Shown: positions 1 to 8,144 of the stretch, piece by piece
Numbering within the stretch: the first letter of the stretch is position 1
How the letters are laid out: every line of letters begins with the position of its first letter
Assembly: GCF_007993935.1 (NCBI RefSeq)
Contig: NZ_VITY01000005.1
Location: 62,001 to 126,000 of the forward strand
DNA from: Bradyrhizobium macuxiense
GTDB taxonomy: Bacteria; Pseudomonadota; Alphaproteobacteria; Rhizobiales; Xanthobacteraceae
DNA: 64,000 bases
Reading direction: 5' to 3'
Notes under the pieces: model-generated
Databases searched by the model: none
Told to the model about the DNA's origin: nothing
Seen by the model: the letters and a program-made list of their open reading frames with translations, nothing else
Program-made: the position numbers and the translations under genes

Positions 1-423
1 CGCGGCGATCTTGCCGGCATCTTCCATGCTGTGGATCTTCTGCGCAGTGATGTCGGTGGCGAACTTGACGACGCCGACCGGCTTGCCGCCCTTGTCCAGG
101 ATCGGGTTGTAGGAGGCCTGGATCCAGATCTCGCGGCCGCCCTTGCCAATGCGCTTGTACTGCGCGGCCTGGAATTCGCCGCGGTTCAGCCGCGCCCAGA
201 ATTCGCGATAGTCGTGGCTGTCGCGGGTGGCGGGTTCGACGAACATGCTGTGGTGCTTGCCCCTGATCTCGTCGAGCGAGTAGCCCATCGCGTTCAGGAA
301 GTTCTCGTTGGCGGTGACGATGGTGCCGTCGAGCTTGAACTCGATGACCGCTTGCGACTTGCCGATCGCTGCGGCTTGCGCCAGCGCACTGTCGATGTTT
401 GCCTTGTTGCTGAAACTGAACAT
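1..423 (-). CDS. PAS-domain chemoreceptor-type protein (N-terminal part, runs off the window)
   Basis: The first 141 residues of a protein whose 3' end lies outside the window. It starts at an ATG whose complement is at 421-423. Residues of about 20-135 form a PAS fold: a TANENFLNAMGY segment, an EIRGKHHSMFV segment, and a PAC-like end reading KPVGVVKFATDIT. This PAS type is typical of soluble methyl-accepting chemotaxis proteins of Rhizobiales, often with two PAS units before the signalling domain, and the sequence after the PAC motif begins like such a linker. It would sense a cytoplasmic or redox signal. The methyl-accepting part itself is not visible, so a PAS histidine kinase remains possible. 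Confidence 0.8.
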   Translation of the reverse strand, partial: MFSFSNKANIDSALAQAAAIGKSQAVIEFKLDGTIVTANENFLNAMGYSLDEIRGKHHSMFVEPATRDSHDYREFWARLNRGEFQAAQYKRIGKGGREIWIQASYNPILDKGGKPVGVVKFATDITAQKIHSMEDAGKIAA

Positions 424-912
424 CAGGGCTCCGTGAATGTTCAAATGAAACGGGGATGGAAAAGCGGATTGCGGCAACTCACGGAAAGGTTGCAGCGAGC
501 GGTTTAGCATCGGTAAAGCCTCGCGCCTGGCACGAACTGCACAACGCGTGGTGGCTCTCGCGCATCTATCTCAATTTGCGAAGCAATTTTTTGCTGTGCA
601 CGTTACCATCCATAGTCGGCATGCGATGTTTACCGTAATCTTACGGACGAAAATCGATGACGACTTTCGTCGGATGCGGATCATCGCGATGCGTGTTCTT
701 CACCAACGCTGATCGCCCCATTACGAACGCTGATGTTGCTGAGTGTTTCGCGGATCAATGCGGCAAGCTGATTCGCGTTCTCGACGAATGCGCGTCGCGT
801 CGATGCTTCACTCTCTGCGCCCCGGCGAGAGCAAAAATAAATTGCGGCACGAGATGTCGGCAGGATGGTCTGTGGTTCGTCCTCGGACCTCTGGTCCCAT
901 GATGGAGTTCTG
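424..912. other. Intergenic region without a convincing gene
   Basis: About 490 bases lie between the divergent PAS gene and the GST gene. Short frames are present but none has a good start or coding character. A perfect small inverted repeat, CCGTAA-TC-TTACGG, lies at 633-646 and is followed by a looser palindrome around the CGAAAATCGATGACGACTTTCG stretch split at 648-670. These could be regulatory sites of either divergent gene. Nothing else is recognised. Confidence 0.4.
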
Positions 913-1587
913 ATGTCGCTCACCCTGCATTACCACCCGCTGTCCTCGTTCTGCTGGAAGGCGCTGGTCGCACTGTACGAGAACGGTGCGCCGTTCACGC
1001 CGCACATGGTCAATCTCGGCGATCCCGCCCAGCGCGCGGCGCTGCTCGCGCTATGGCCGATCGGTCGTTTCCCCGTGCTGCGCGACGAGACGAGGGGCGA
1101 GACGGTGCCTGAATCGAGCATCGTCATCGAGTATCTCGACCGGCATTATCCCGGCACCGCCAAGTTGATATCGGGGGACCCGGACCTCGCGCTGCAGACC
1201 CGGCTGCGCGATCGCTTCCTCGATCTCTATGTCCATCTGCCGATGCAGAAGGTCGTCGGCGACCGGCTGCGGCCCGCGGACAAGAAGGACCCGCATGGCG
1301 TCGCTGAGGCGCGGGCGCAGCTCCGTACCTCCTATGCGATCCTGGATCAGCAATTGCTGATCCTGGATCAGTACCTCGCGCATGGCGGCTGGATGATGGG
1401 CGAGCGCTTCTCGCTGGCCGATTGCTCCGCCGCCCCGGCGCTGTTCTATGGCAACAAGGTCGAGCCGATCGGAGAGGGCCACCGGCATCTCGCTGCCTAT
1501 CTCGAGCGGCTGAAGGCGCGGCCGTCCTTCGCGCGCGTCCTCAACGAGGCCGAGCCCTATTTCGGCATGTTCCCCCAGGAATCCTGA
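913..1587 (+). CDS. Glutathione S-transferase family protein
   Basis: A 224-residue cytosolic GST. The thioredoxin-like N-terminal domain covers about residues 1-82, with an SSFCWK active-site turn, the cis-proline segment GRFPVL and the glutathione-binding ESS turn before IEYLD. The helical C-terminal domain has the FSLAD N-capping box near residue 160. The ATG at 913 is preferred over an upstream GTG because GGAG lies just before it and the GST fold begins at MSLTLHYHP. The substrate is unknown; the family conjugates glutathione to electrophiles or acts as a peroxidase. The stop codon falls inside a run of 13-bp tandem repeats. Confidence 0.9.
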   Translation: MSLTLHYHPLSSFCWKALVALYENGAPFTPHMVNLGDPAQRAALLALWPIGRFPVLRDETRGETVPESSIVIEYLDRHYPGTAKLISGDPDLALQTRLRDRFLDLYVHLPMQKVVGDRLRPADKKDPHGVAEARAQLRTSYAILDQQLLILDQYLAHGGWMMGERFSLADCSAAPALFYGNKVEPIGEGHRHLAAYLERLKARPSFARVLNEAEPYFGMFPQES

Positions 1588-1626
1588 CCAGGAATCCTGA
1601 CCGGGAGCCCCGACCGGGAACCCTGA
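1575..1626 (+). repeat. Four tandem 13-bp repeats over the GST stop codon
   Basis: Two identical units CCAGGAATCCTGA (1575-1587 and 1588-1600) are followed by two degenerate units, CCGGGAGCCCCGA (1601-1613) and CCGGGAACCCTGA (1614-1626). The GST stop TGA is the end of the first unit. Three of the four units end in the same TGA. Confidence 0.85.
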
Positions 1627-1753
1627 TTCTTGTTCCGAAAATAAATGACGGCGCGATGTCGCTTTCGCGCCGTTCCATTCGTCTTGTACCTGAGGCCCGG
1701 GTTCTGGAGCGCTTTGGCCCTCCGGAGGCCCGGGCGATCTGTGTGGAGACGAC

Positions 1754-2125
1754 ATGGCTGCAGCTGGCAACAGGGCGGAGATCATCCGCTCCCTCTTCGC
1801 CGCCTATCTCGCCAACGACCGCGCGAGCGTCGAGGCGGCGTTTGCGGAGGATTTCCGCTTCTCGACGCCCTATGGCGAGAACATCGACAAGCCACGCTAT
1901 TTCGCCGAGTGCTGGCGCGACTCGGGCTGGATCGGCCGCCACGAGATCGAGCGCATCATGGTCGACGGCGTCGAGGCCTTCGTCACCTATCGCTGCGTGG
2001 CGAAGGACGGCAAGAGCTTTCGCAACACCGAATTCTTCGTGTTCGACGGCGACAAGGTGTCGCGGATCGACGTCTATTTCGGCCCGTCGCATCAGGACGG
2101 CGAGCTCGTCAGGCAGGAACGATAA
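1754..2125 (+). CDS. SnoaL/NTF2-like nuclear transport factor 2 family protein
   Basis: A 123-residue single-domain protein with the alpha+beta cone fold of the SnoaL/NTF2-like superfamily. A helical start (IIRSLFAAYLANDRASVEAAF) leads to the typical FRFSTPYGE strand, then VEAFVTYRCVAKDGKSFRNTEFF and the end strand KVSRIDVYFG. Members include small-molecule isomerases and hydrolases and many without assigned function, so no reaction can be given. The ATG at 1754 follows GGAGACGAC. It lies 75 bases upstream of the serine hydrolase and is probably co-transcribed with it. Confidence 0.85.
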   Translation: MAAAGNRAEIIRSLFAAYLANDRASVEAAFAEDFRFSTPYGENIDKPRYFAECWRDSGWIGRHEIERIMVDGVEAFVTYRCVAKDGKSFRNTEFFVFDGDKVSRIDVYFGPSHQDGELVRQER

Positions 2126-2199
2126 GGCAGTCTCGTGATCGATCGCGCGCTCGCCCGGGCGGCGGCGGCGGGCGTGAACTCTGCAAAGGAAACCGGACA

Positions 2200-3405
2200 A
2201 TGTCGATAGCAAGTGAGGGCAGTGGTCTGTCGCAGGCACGGCTCGGACGCATGCGCGAGGTTCTGGCGCGGCATATCGATGATGGCGACGTACCGGGCCT
2301 GGTGGCGCTGGTCAGCCGCCGCGGCGAGATCCATGCCGATGTGCTCGGACGCATGGCGGTGGGCGGGCCGCCGATGGAGCGCGACACCATTTTCCGTATC
2401 TCCTCGATGACCAAGCCGGTGACGGCGGTCGCCGCGATGATCCTGGTTGAGGAATGCCGGCTCAGGCTCGATGATCCCCTCGATCGCTGGCTGCCCGAGC
2501 TCGCCGATCGCCGTGTGTTGCGCACCATCGAATCCGAGGTCGACGACACGGTGCCGGCAAGGCGCGCGATCACGCTGCGCGATCTGCTCACCTTCCGCCT
2601 CGGGCTCGGCATGATCCCGATGTATCCGGCGCGCTATCCGATCCAGATGGCGATCGCGGATGCCGGCTTCGCGCCCGGGCCGGTGTTTCCGTCGTTTCCG
2701 CCGGACGAGGTGCTGCGCCGCTACGGCACGCTGCCGCTGGCCTATCAACCCGGCGAGCGCTGGCTCTACGACACCGGGAGCCTGATCCTCGGCGTCCTGA
2801 TCGCGCGCATTTCCGGAACCTCCTTCTCGGGCTTCCTGCAGGACCGAATCTTTGGACCGCTCGGCATGAAGGATACGGCTTTTCACGTGCCGCAACACAA
2901 GCTGATGCGGTTTGCGACCTGCTATGGCAGCGATCACGCGACCGGCGCGCTGAAAGTGTTCGACGAACCTGGGACCGGCAAATATGCCGCGCCGCCGGCA
3001 TTCGAGAATGGCGGCGCCGGGCTGGTATCGACCGCGGACGATTTCAACGCCTTCGCCCAGATGATGCTCAATGGCGGGCGGCTCGGCACCGAGCGCATCC
3101 TGTCGCGTCCCTCGGTGGAGCTGATGACCTCGAACCAGATCACGCCGGAACAGAAACTAGGCTCCGAGTTTTTGCTCGGCGCACGGGGCTGGGGGTTCGG
3201 GCTGTCGGTCGTGACCACGCGGGACGATCTCTGCGATGTGCCCGGCCGCTACGGCTGGGACGGTGGTTACGGCACCTCCTGGTATTCCGACCCGCGCGAG
3301 GCGATGACCGGAATCCTGCTGACCCAGCGCATGATGGATTCGCCGCAGCCGCTTCCGGTGTATTCGGATTTCTGGACGCTCGCCTATCACGCGATCGATG
3401 ACTAG
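2200..3405 (+). CDS. Serine hydrolase, class C beta-lactamase-like (EstB/DD-peptidase family)
   Basis: A 401-residue protein of the beta-lactamase/transpeptidase superfamily. The nucleophile motif S69-M-T-K72 follows FRIS, and YDTGS near residue 188 replaces the YxN motif. The start ATG at 2200 follows AAAGGA. No signal peptide is visible, so it is probably cytosolic. That points to an esterase or amidase of the family VIII type rather than a periplasmic beta-lactamase. Substrate unknown. The ending (DGGYGTSWYSDP) replaces the usual KTG box with a GGYGT segment, as is common in EstB-like esterases. Confidence 0.88.
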   Translation: MSIASEGSGLSQARLGRMREVLARHIDDGDVPGLVALVSRRGEIHADVLGRMAVGGPPMERDTIFRISSMTKPVTAVAAMILVEECRLRLDDPLDRWLPELADRRVLRTIESEVDDTVPARRAITLRDLLTFRLGLGMIPMYPARYPIQMAIADAGFAPGPVFPSFPPDEVLRRYGTLPLAYQPGERWLYDTGSLILGVLIARISGTSFSGFLQDRIFGPLGMKDTAFHVPQHKLMRFATCYGSDHATGALKVFDEPGTGKYAAPPAFENGGAGLVSTADDFNAFAQMMLNGGRLGTERILSRPSVELMTSNQITPEQKLGSEFLLGARGWGFGLSVVTTRDDLCDVPGRYGWDGGYGTSWYSDPREAMTGILLTQRMMDSPQPLPVYSDFWTLAYHAIDD

Positions 3406-3524
3406 GAGCCTGCGTCAATGACGTCAAAGATAATTTCAAAGGTCGTGTCGGAAGCGCAAACCGTCCGTCGTCTTTCAACCGAGCGCCGGTGCTGAGATCG
3501 GCAGAGAGACAACGGAGCACGACG

Positions 3525-3941
3525 ATGAAGTTCATGGTGATCGTGAAGGCGAACGGGGATACCGAGGCCGGCGTGATGCCGAGCACCGAGACGCTTGCAG
3601 CAATGGGCAAGTTCAACGAGGAGATGGTCAAGGCCGGCGTGATGCAGGCCGGCGAGGGCCTGCATCCGACCAGCAAGGGCGCGCGGGTCAAATATGCCGG
3701 CGGGCAGGGCACGGTGACCCACGGGCCGTTCGGCCTGAGCGGCGATCTGGCCTGCGGCTTCTGGCTGATCGAGACCAAGTCGCTCGATGAAGCGATCGGC
3801 TGGATGAAGCGCGCGCCGTTCGACAGCGGCTCCGAGATCGAAATCCGCCAGGTGTTCTCGGCGGACGATTTCGGCGACGCGCTGACACCCGAGTTGCGCG
3901 AGCGCGGAGAGCGCCTGCGCGCGCAGGCAGGCAAGAAGTGA
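3525..3941 (+). CDS. YCII/DGPF-domain protein, copy 1
   Basis: A 138-residue YciI-related (PCD-associated, DGPF-type) protein with a ferredoxin-like fold. The segments MKFMVIVKAN, EMVKAGVMQAGEGLHP and GFWLIETKSLDEAI are family hallmarks. The DGPF box is changed to HGPF. The start ATG at 3525 follows GGAGCACGACG. It is the first of three adjacent paralogues (to 5033). In many bacteria such proteins sit with an ECF41-like sigma factor, but none is present here. Biochemical activity is not established for this branch. Confidence 0.88.
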   Translation: MKFMVIVKANGDTEAGVMPSTETLAAMGKFNEEMVKAGVMQAGEGLHPTSKGARVKYAGGQGTVTHGPFGLSGDLACGFWLIETKSLDEAIGWMKRAPFDSGSEIEIRQVFSADDFGDALTPELRERGERLRAQAGKK

Positions 3942-4096
3942 CACCCGTCGTCGTTCCGCGATATCGCGCAGGCGATGCGTCCGAAATACATGATCACGAT
4001 CGCAGGTCATGGACTCCGGGCCGCCGTCGCGTCGGGCTTCCCGGAATGACGAGGGTGAAGATTGCGAGTGCCTCAACAGATAAGGAAATCCGACCA

Positions 4097-4522
4097 ATGC
4101 GTTTCATGATGCTGATGATCCCGCTCGGCTACGAATCCGCCCCAGCCAAGCTCGAGCTCGACCCTGAGCGCGTCGCCGCGATGATGCGGTACAATCAGGC
4201 GCTGAAGAATGCGGGCGTGCTGATCACGCTGGAGGGCCTGCATCCGCCGGCCGCCGGCGCGCGCGTCAAGTTCGACACCGGCGCGCCCGTCGTAATCGAC
4301 GGTCCGTTCACCGAGGCCAAGGAGGTGATCGGCGGCTTCTGGATGATCGAGGTCGCCTCGCGCGCGGAAGCGATCGCATGGGCCAAGCAGTGCCCGGCCA
4401 CCGCGAACGAGATGATCGAGATCCGCCAGGTGCAGGAGATGGCCGATTTCTCGGAGGAGGTGCAGCAGGCGGCCGCCACCTTCGAGCATCCGCAGGGCGG
4501 CTGGGGCAAGGCGCTGCGGTAG
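4097..4522 (+). CDS. YCII/DGPF-domain protein, copy 2
   Basis: A 141-residue paralogue of the preceding protein, with an intact IDGPFTEAKEVIGGFW core at about residues 72-87 and the EIRQV end strand. Start ATG at 4097, with AAGGAAATC upstream. Its stop codon TAG is the first part of a palindromic repeat (4522-4570), so that repeat has landed at the very 3' end of the gene. The function is unknown. Family members are small dimeric proteins with a conserved Asp/His pocket. Confidence 0.9.
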   Translation: MRFMMLMIPLGYESAPAKLELDPERVAAMMRYNQALKNAGVLITLEGLHPPAAGARVKFDTGAPVVIDGPFTEAKEVIGGFWMIEVASRAEAIAWAKQCPATANEMIEIRQVQEMADFSEEVQQAAATFEHPQGGWGKALR

Positions 4523-4570
4523 CGCATGATCCGGAAAAGTGCGCAGCGGTTTTCCGGAAAGATCATGCGC
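4522..4570. repeat. Short palindromic intergenic repeat (GCGCATGATC arms)
   Basis: Perfect 10-base outer arms, GCGCATGATC at 4522-4531 and GATCATGCGC at 4561-4570, enclose inner arms CCGGAAAA and TTTTCCGG. This is a dispersed repeat of the kind common in Bradyrhizobium intergenic DNA. It could form a stable hairpin after copy 2 of the DGPF genes. Confidence 0.8.
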
Positions 4571-4667
4571 AAAACAAAAGAATCGGACAACAAGCGATGC
4601 CGCCGCAATGCGTCGTCGCACCACCAACCGATCGTCAAACCACCAACCACCACAACGGAGACGCAAG

Positions 4668-5033
4668 ATGAGCACCAACACTTACCTCGCCGTCTATCTC
4701 GGCGGCGGCAAAACCGGCTCGCGGATGGCAGCCTGGAACGCGCTGCCCGAGACCGAGCGGCGCGCCAAGGAGCAGCAGGGTATGGCCGCGTGGGGCGCCT
4801 GGGTCGAGAAGCACCACGACGTGATCGTCGAGATGGGCGGACCGCTCGGCAAGACCAAGCAGGTCGGCGCTGGCGGCACCACCGACATCGCCAATCTCAT
4901 GACCGGCTTCACCGTGGTGCGCGCCGCGTCGCATGAGGCCGCGGCAAAGCTGTTCGAGAACCACCCGCATTTTTCGATCTTCCCGGGCGAGGCCGTGGAG
5001 ATCATGCCGGTGCTGCCGATCCCCGGGCGATAG
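4668..5033 (+). CDS. YCII-related protein, copy 3 (divergent)
   Basis: A 121-residue protein that keeps the YciI-like layout (an opening TYLAVYLGG, VIVEMGGPLGKTK in the middle, and FSIFPGEAVEIMPVL at the end) but lacks the DGPF tetrapeptide, which reads GGPL. Start ATG at 4668 is preceded by GGAGACGCAAG. It is the third of a row of three related genes and probably shares their transcript. No function can be assigned. Confidence 0.82.
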   Translation: MSTNTYLAVYLGGGKTGSRMAAWNALPETERRAKEQQGMAAWGAWVEKHHDVIVEMGGPLGKTKQVGAGGTTDIANLMTGFTVVRAASHEAAAKLFENHPHFSIFPGEAVEIMPVLPIPGR

Positions 5034-5064
5034 TACCGGGGGCGTTAGGCCACCAGTTCCCTGA

Positions 5065-5167
5065 ACCTCTCCCGCTCGCGGGGGAGGTCGCATCGCATCA
5101 TCGATGCGATGCGGGTGGGGGCTTCTCCGTGACGAGCGGAGACAGCCCCCATCCCCCGGGAGCGACA
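5065..5167. repeat. Palindromic repeat, CTCTCCC/GGGAGAGG type (short form)
   Basis: The 194-base gap after the DGPF genes holds a palindromic element opening with CCTCTCCCGCTCGCGGGGG, with an inner GCATCG/CGATGC arm and a closing CCCCCATCCCCCGGGAG. It resembles the element at 33061-33180, between the SPFH and NfeD genes. Confidence 0.6.
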
Positions 5168-5227
5168 TCCCTGTCAGGTCACACCGGCCCACGCCAATCT
5201 GAAAACCCTGAGCGGAGATTTTGCGCG

Positions 5228-5761
5228 ATGGCGAAGCTCGTCTTTGGATTGAACCAGTCGCTCGACGGCTACGTCGATCACGACCAGCCGATGCCGCCAG
5301 AACCTGGGCTGTTTCGTCATTTCATCGAGCAGGTGCGCGGCGCGACCGGCATGTTGTACGGCCGCCGCATGTACGAGGTGATGCGCTACTGGGACGACGA
5401 CCTCCCCGATTGGGGCGCGGAGGAGCGCGAGTACGCGGCCGCGTGGCGGAGCCGGCCAAAATGGGTCGTGTCGCGTTCGCTGACCTCGGTCGGGCCCAAC
5501 GCGACCCTGGTCGCGGGCGATCTCGGGACGGCGGTGTGCGACTTAAAAGCCCGGCTCGACGGTGAGATCGAAGTTGCAGGACCGGAGCTCGCGGGATGCC
5601 TGACCGAGCTCGGCCTGATCGATGAGTATCAGATCTACCTCCGGCCCGTCGTGCTCGGGCGCGGCAAGCCCTTCTTCGCCGGCCCCCGTGCCCCGCTGCG
5701 CCTCGTGGCAAGCGATCGGCTGGGCGAGAACACGATCAGGTTGACCTACGTCCCCGCCTAG
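5228..5761 (+). CDS. Dihydrofolate reductase-fold (RibD C-terminal) family protein
   Basis: A 177-residue protein of the RibD_C/DHFR-like superfamily, resembling YyaP/YwjB. Visible marks are KLVFGLNQSLDGYV at the N-terminus, MLYGRRMYEVMRYW around residue 43, KWVVSRSL, and the C-terminal LIDEYQIYLRPVVLGRGKPFF. It probably uses NADPH to reduce an unknown substrate. Start ATG at 5228 follows GCGGAGATTTTGCGCG. It is read in the same direction as the preceding genes and is followed at once by the TetR promoter region. Confidence 0.88.
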   Translation: MAKLVFGLNQSLDGYVDHDQPMPPEPGLFRHFIEQVRGATGMLYGRRMYEVMRYWDDDLPDWGAEEREYAAAWRSRPKWVVSRSLTSVGPNATLVAGDLGTAVCDLKARLDGEIEVAGPELAGCLTELGLIDEYQIYLRPVVLGRGKPFFAGPRAPLRLVASDRLGENTIRLTYVPA

Positions 5762-5829
5762 TTGCAGCCCGCCGGTCCGTTAATCTTGATCAACGCGTCA
5801 CCCGCTCGCTAGTGACCTTTACCGCCGGC

Positions 5830-5852
5830 TCATGTAAAAGCCGTTCACATGA
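5830..5852. promoter_or_regulatory. Palindrome over the tetR start (probable autoregulatory operator)
   Basis: TCATGT at 5830-5835 and ACATGA at 5847-5852 form a perfect inverted repeat with an 11-base centre. The right arm covers the ATG of the TetR gene at 5849. The core TGTAAA...TTCACA resembles the palindrome upstream of the DUF2852 gene (6641-6659), so the same repressor may bind both. Confidence 0.55.
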
Positions 5853-6562
5853 GCTGGCGCAAGGACCAAGGCCGCGCCGAGCGCGGCTATCATCACGGCA
5901 ATCTCAAAGAGGCGTTGCTGCAGGCCGCGCTCGACCTGATCTCGAAGAAGGGGCCGGCCGGCTTCACCTTCGCCGATGCCGCGCGCATGGCCGGCGTCAG
6001 CCCCGCCGCGCCGTACCGGCACTTCCGCGACCGTGACGAACTGATCGCCAGCATCGCGCAGCGCGGCTTCGAGCAGTTCGAGTCCTTGCTGACGCAAGCC
6101 TGGGACGACGGCCGCCCCGACACCGTCACGGCGTTCGAGCGGGTCGGCAAGGCCTATCTCGCCTTCGCGCGCGAGGAGCCCGCATTCTATTCGGCGATGT
6201 TCGAATCCGGCCTGCCGCCCGACGCGAATCCAACGCTGATGGCTGCGAGCGAGCGGGCGTTCGCGATCATTCGCGCCGCCGCCGAACGGCTCGCGGCGCT
6301 GGCGCCGCCGGGCATGCCACGTCCGCCGGCGATGATGATGGCGCTGCACATCTGGTCGATGTCGCATGGCGTCGCCTCGCTGTTCGGCCGCGGCGATGCC
6401 GCGCGGCGCAAGCTGCCGATGTCGCCGGAGGACCTGCTCGAGGCCGAAGTCCTGATCTATCTGCGTGGCCTCGGCTTCCGCACCGACCAGCGGCCTGGAA
6501 CCGCGGCCGCCGACGACAAGCCGGCGGGCGAGAAGGCTGGTCCGTGGGGCAAGCCGAAATAA
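5849..6562 (+). CDS. TetR/AcrR family transcriptional regulator
   Basis: A 237-residue TetR-type repressor. The HTH domain covers about residues 13-60, with GYHHGNLKEALLQAA, FADAARMAGVSPAAPYRHF as the recognition region, and the turn RDRDELI. The C-terminal ligand domain is of the WHG type (HIWSMSHGVASL near residue 172). A palindrome overlaps its start, and a similar one precedes the downstream DUF2852 gene, so it probably regulates itself and that gene. The ligand is unknown. No clear Shine-Dalgarno is present, and the transcript may be almost leaderless. Confidence 0.9.
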   Translation: MSWRKDQGRAERGYHHGNLKEALLQAALDLISKKGPAGFTFADAARMAGVSPAAPYRHFRDRDELIASIAQRGFEQFESLLTQAWDDGRPDTVTAFERVGKAYLAFAREEPAFYSAMFESGLPPDANPTLMAASERAFAIIRAAAERLAALAPPGMPRPPAMMMALHIWSMSHGVASLFGRGDAARRKLPMSPEDLLEAEVLIYLRGLGFRTDQRPGTAAADDKPAGEKAGPWGKPK

Positions 6563-6613
6563 GGTTCAAGGGCTAAGCCAAAAATAATCCGAGGGGTGCG
6601 TCATCCGCGCTGC

Positions 6614-6659
6614 TTGACTTTCCCGGGGGATGGGCTACCTATGTAAATGTTATTTACAT
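6614..6659 (+). promoter_or_regulatory. Promoter and TetR-type operator upstream of the DUF2852 gene
   Basis: TTGACT at 6614-6619 is a good -35 box. A -10 candidate (TACCTA, 6636-6641) follows with 16-base spacing. A perfect inverted repeat ATGTAAAT-GTT-ATTTACAT (6641-6659) overlaps the -10 end, a position where a bound repressor would block transcription. The repeat shares the TGTAAA half-site with the palindrome at the tetR start. Confidence 0.65.
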
Positions 6660-6692
6660 TCACAACGGCGTGATGCCGTGATGGAGAAGGAA

Positions 6693-7184
6693 ATGGCCTA
6701 CACCGCTGATGTCAATCGCTGGCGCGGCCCCGTCGAAGAGCCCTACCGTCCCTACTTCTACGCGACGCCGTGGCATCCCCTGAAGATCGCCGGGATCATC
6801 CTCGGCTTCATGATCTGGTGGCCGATCGGCCTCGCCCTTCTCTTTTTCACACTCGGGAGCAGAAAAATGGCCTGTTGGAGTCACAACGACATGGATCGCT
6901 GGCAGAACAAGATGGAGCGCATGCAGGACAAGATGGAGCGGATGAAGAGCCGCATGGAGCGCCGCGGCTTCCCGTTCGGCGGCTTCGGCCCGCCCTCCAG
7001 CGGCAACCGCGCCTTCGACGAGTACCGCCAGGATACGCTGCGCCGGCTCGAGGAAGAGCAGGTCGAGTTCAAGAACTTCCTCGATCGCCTGCGTCACGCC
7101 AAGGACAAGGAAGAGTTCGACGCCTTCATGGCGCAGCACAAGACCCGTCCGACCCCGCCGAACGACCAGCCGCCCCAGAGCTGA
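6693..7184 (+). CDS. DUF2852 domain-containing membrane protein
   Basis: A 163-residue protein common in Rhizobiales. Residues of about 25-53 form a membrane segment (LKIAGIILGFMIWWPIGLAL). It is followed by a Met/Arg/Lys-rich amphipathic coiled coil (KMERMQDKMERMKSRMERR, residues 71-89) and a second coiled coil (EYRQDTLRRLEEEQVEFKNF). The ATG at 6693 is preferred over the one at 6681 because GGAGAAGGAA sits directly before it. The function is not known. The operator before it suggests control by the adjacent TetR protein, perhaps in an envelope stress response, which is inference. Confidence 0.88.
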   Translation: MAYTADVNRWRGPVEEPYRPYFYATPWHPLKIAGIILGFMIWWPIGLALLFFTLGSRKMACWSHNDMDRWQNKMERMQDKMERMKSRMERRGFPFGGFGPPSSGNRAFDEYRQDTLRRLEEEQVEFKNFLDRLRHAKDKEEFDAFMAQHKTRPTPPNDQPPQS

Positions 7185-7348
7185 TGTTGCAAGGCTGATC
7201 ACGCGAGGCAGTAGCTAGCCTTCAGGCGATGTGCCCCCATAAAACCTGATGGCCCTGAGCCGCCCGTTTGCGACAAGCAAGCGGGCGGTTTGCATTTTGC
7301 GATCGTCATGCCCACTGTATCGCGCAGGATCCGGATGATGAGGCGAAG

Positions 7349-8116
7349 ATGATGGCATCCGCGACGGTGAGTTCTGACGATCTCTGGCTTGCGATCCGGC
7401 GCGAGGCGGAAGCTGCAATCGTCGCCGATCCGTTTCTCGAGGCGTCGGCTGCCTTCATCCTCGATCAGGGCGAGCTCGGCGGCGCGCTCGCCTTCCTGAT
7501 CGGCCGGGCTATCTGCCGCACTGATGCCGATCGTGCGCAGTTCATGCGGACCGCCCGCGAGGCGTTCGCGGCCGAGCCCGCGCTGGTCGATGCCGCAGCC
7601 ACCGATCTCGTGGCGATCGTCCGTCGCGATCCGGCGATCACGGGTCTGCTGCCGCCGCTCCTCAACTTCAAGGGCTACGTCGCGCTGCAAGCCTGGCGTG
7701 TCTCGAACTGGCTGTGGCGTCACGATCGCCCCGACCTTGCGCTGTTGATGCAGAGCGCGGCGGCGGATCAGTTGCAGATCAGCATTCATCCGTCGGCCCA
7801 AATCGGAACCGGCGTGTTCCTCGATCACGGCACCGGCATCATCATCGGCGCGCTGGCGTCCGTCGGCGACGAAGTCACGATCCTGCAGAACGTCACCATC
7901 GCGCGGCATCAGGACGACCCGCGCCACGCCCCGACCATCGGCCGCGGTGTGCTGCTCAGCGCCGGCGCCACGGTCATCGGCAAGCTCAGCATCGGAGATT
8001 TCGCCAAGATCGGCGCCGGCGCGCTGGTGACATCGGATGTCCCCGCCGGCTGCACCGCCGTCGGCGTGCCGGCGCGGCTGACCAATTGCGCGGAGGCGGG
8101 GGTGCCGCACGCGTAA
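7349..8116 (+). CDS. cysE: Serine O-acetyltransferase (CysE-type)
   Basis: A 255-residue protein that transfers acetyl from acetyl-CoA to L-serine, the committed step before cysteine synthase. The helical N-terminal SATase domain covers about residues 8-140 (the IRREAEAAIVADPFLEA and LLNFKGYVALQAWRVSN segments). The left-handed beta-helix of hexapeptide repeats follows (IHPSAQIGTGVFLDHGTG, catalytic His in DHGTG, and VTIARHQDD). Start ATG at 7349, with a second ATG directly after, follows AGGCGAAG. The C-terminal tail is short and ends in VPHA rather than Ile, so the usual CysK-binding end is not evident. Confidence 0.9.
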   Translation: MMASATVSSDDLWLAIRREAEAAIVADPFLEASAAFILDQGELGGALAFLIGRAICRTDADRAQFMRTAREAFAAEPALVDAAATDLVAIVRRDPAITGLLPPLLNFKGYVALQAWRVSNWLWRHDRPDLALLMQSAAADQLQISIHPSAQIGTGVFLDHGTGIIIGALASVGDEVTILQNVTIARHQDDPRHAPTIGRGVLLSAGATVIGKLSIGDFAKIGAGALVTSDVPAGCTAVGVPARLTNCAEAGVPHA

Positions 8117-8144
8117 GGTGAGCTTGCGCGGAAGAATGCAGCCT

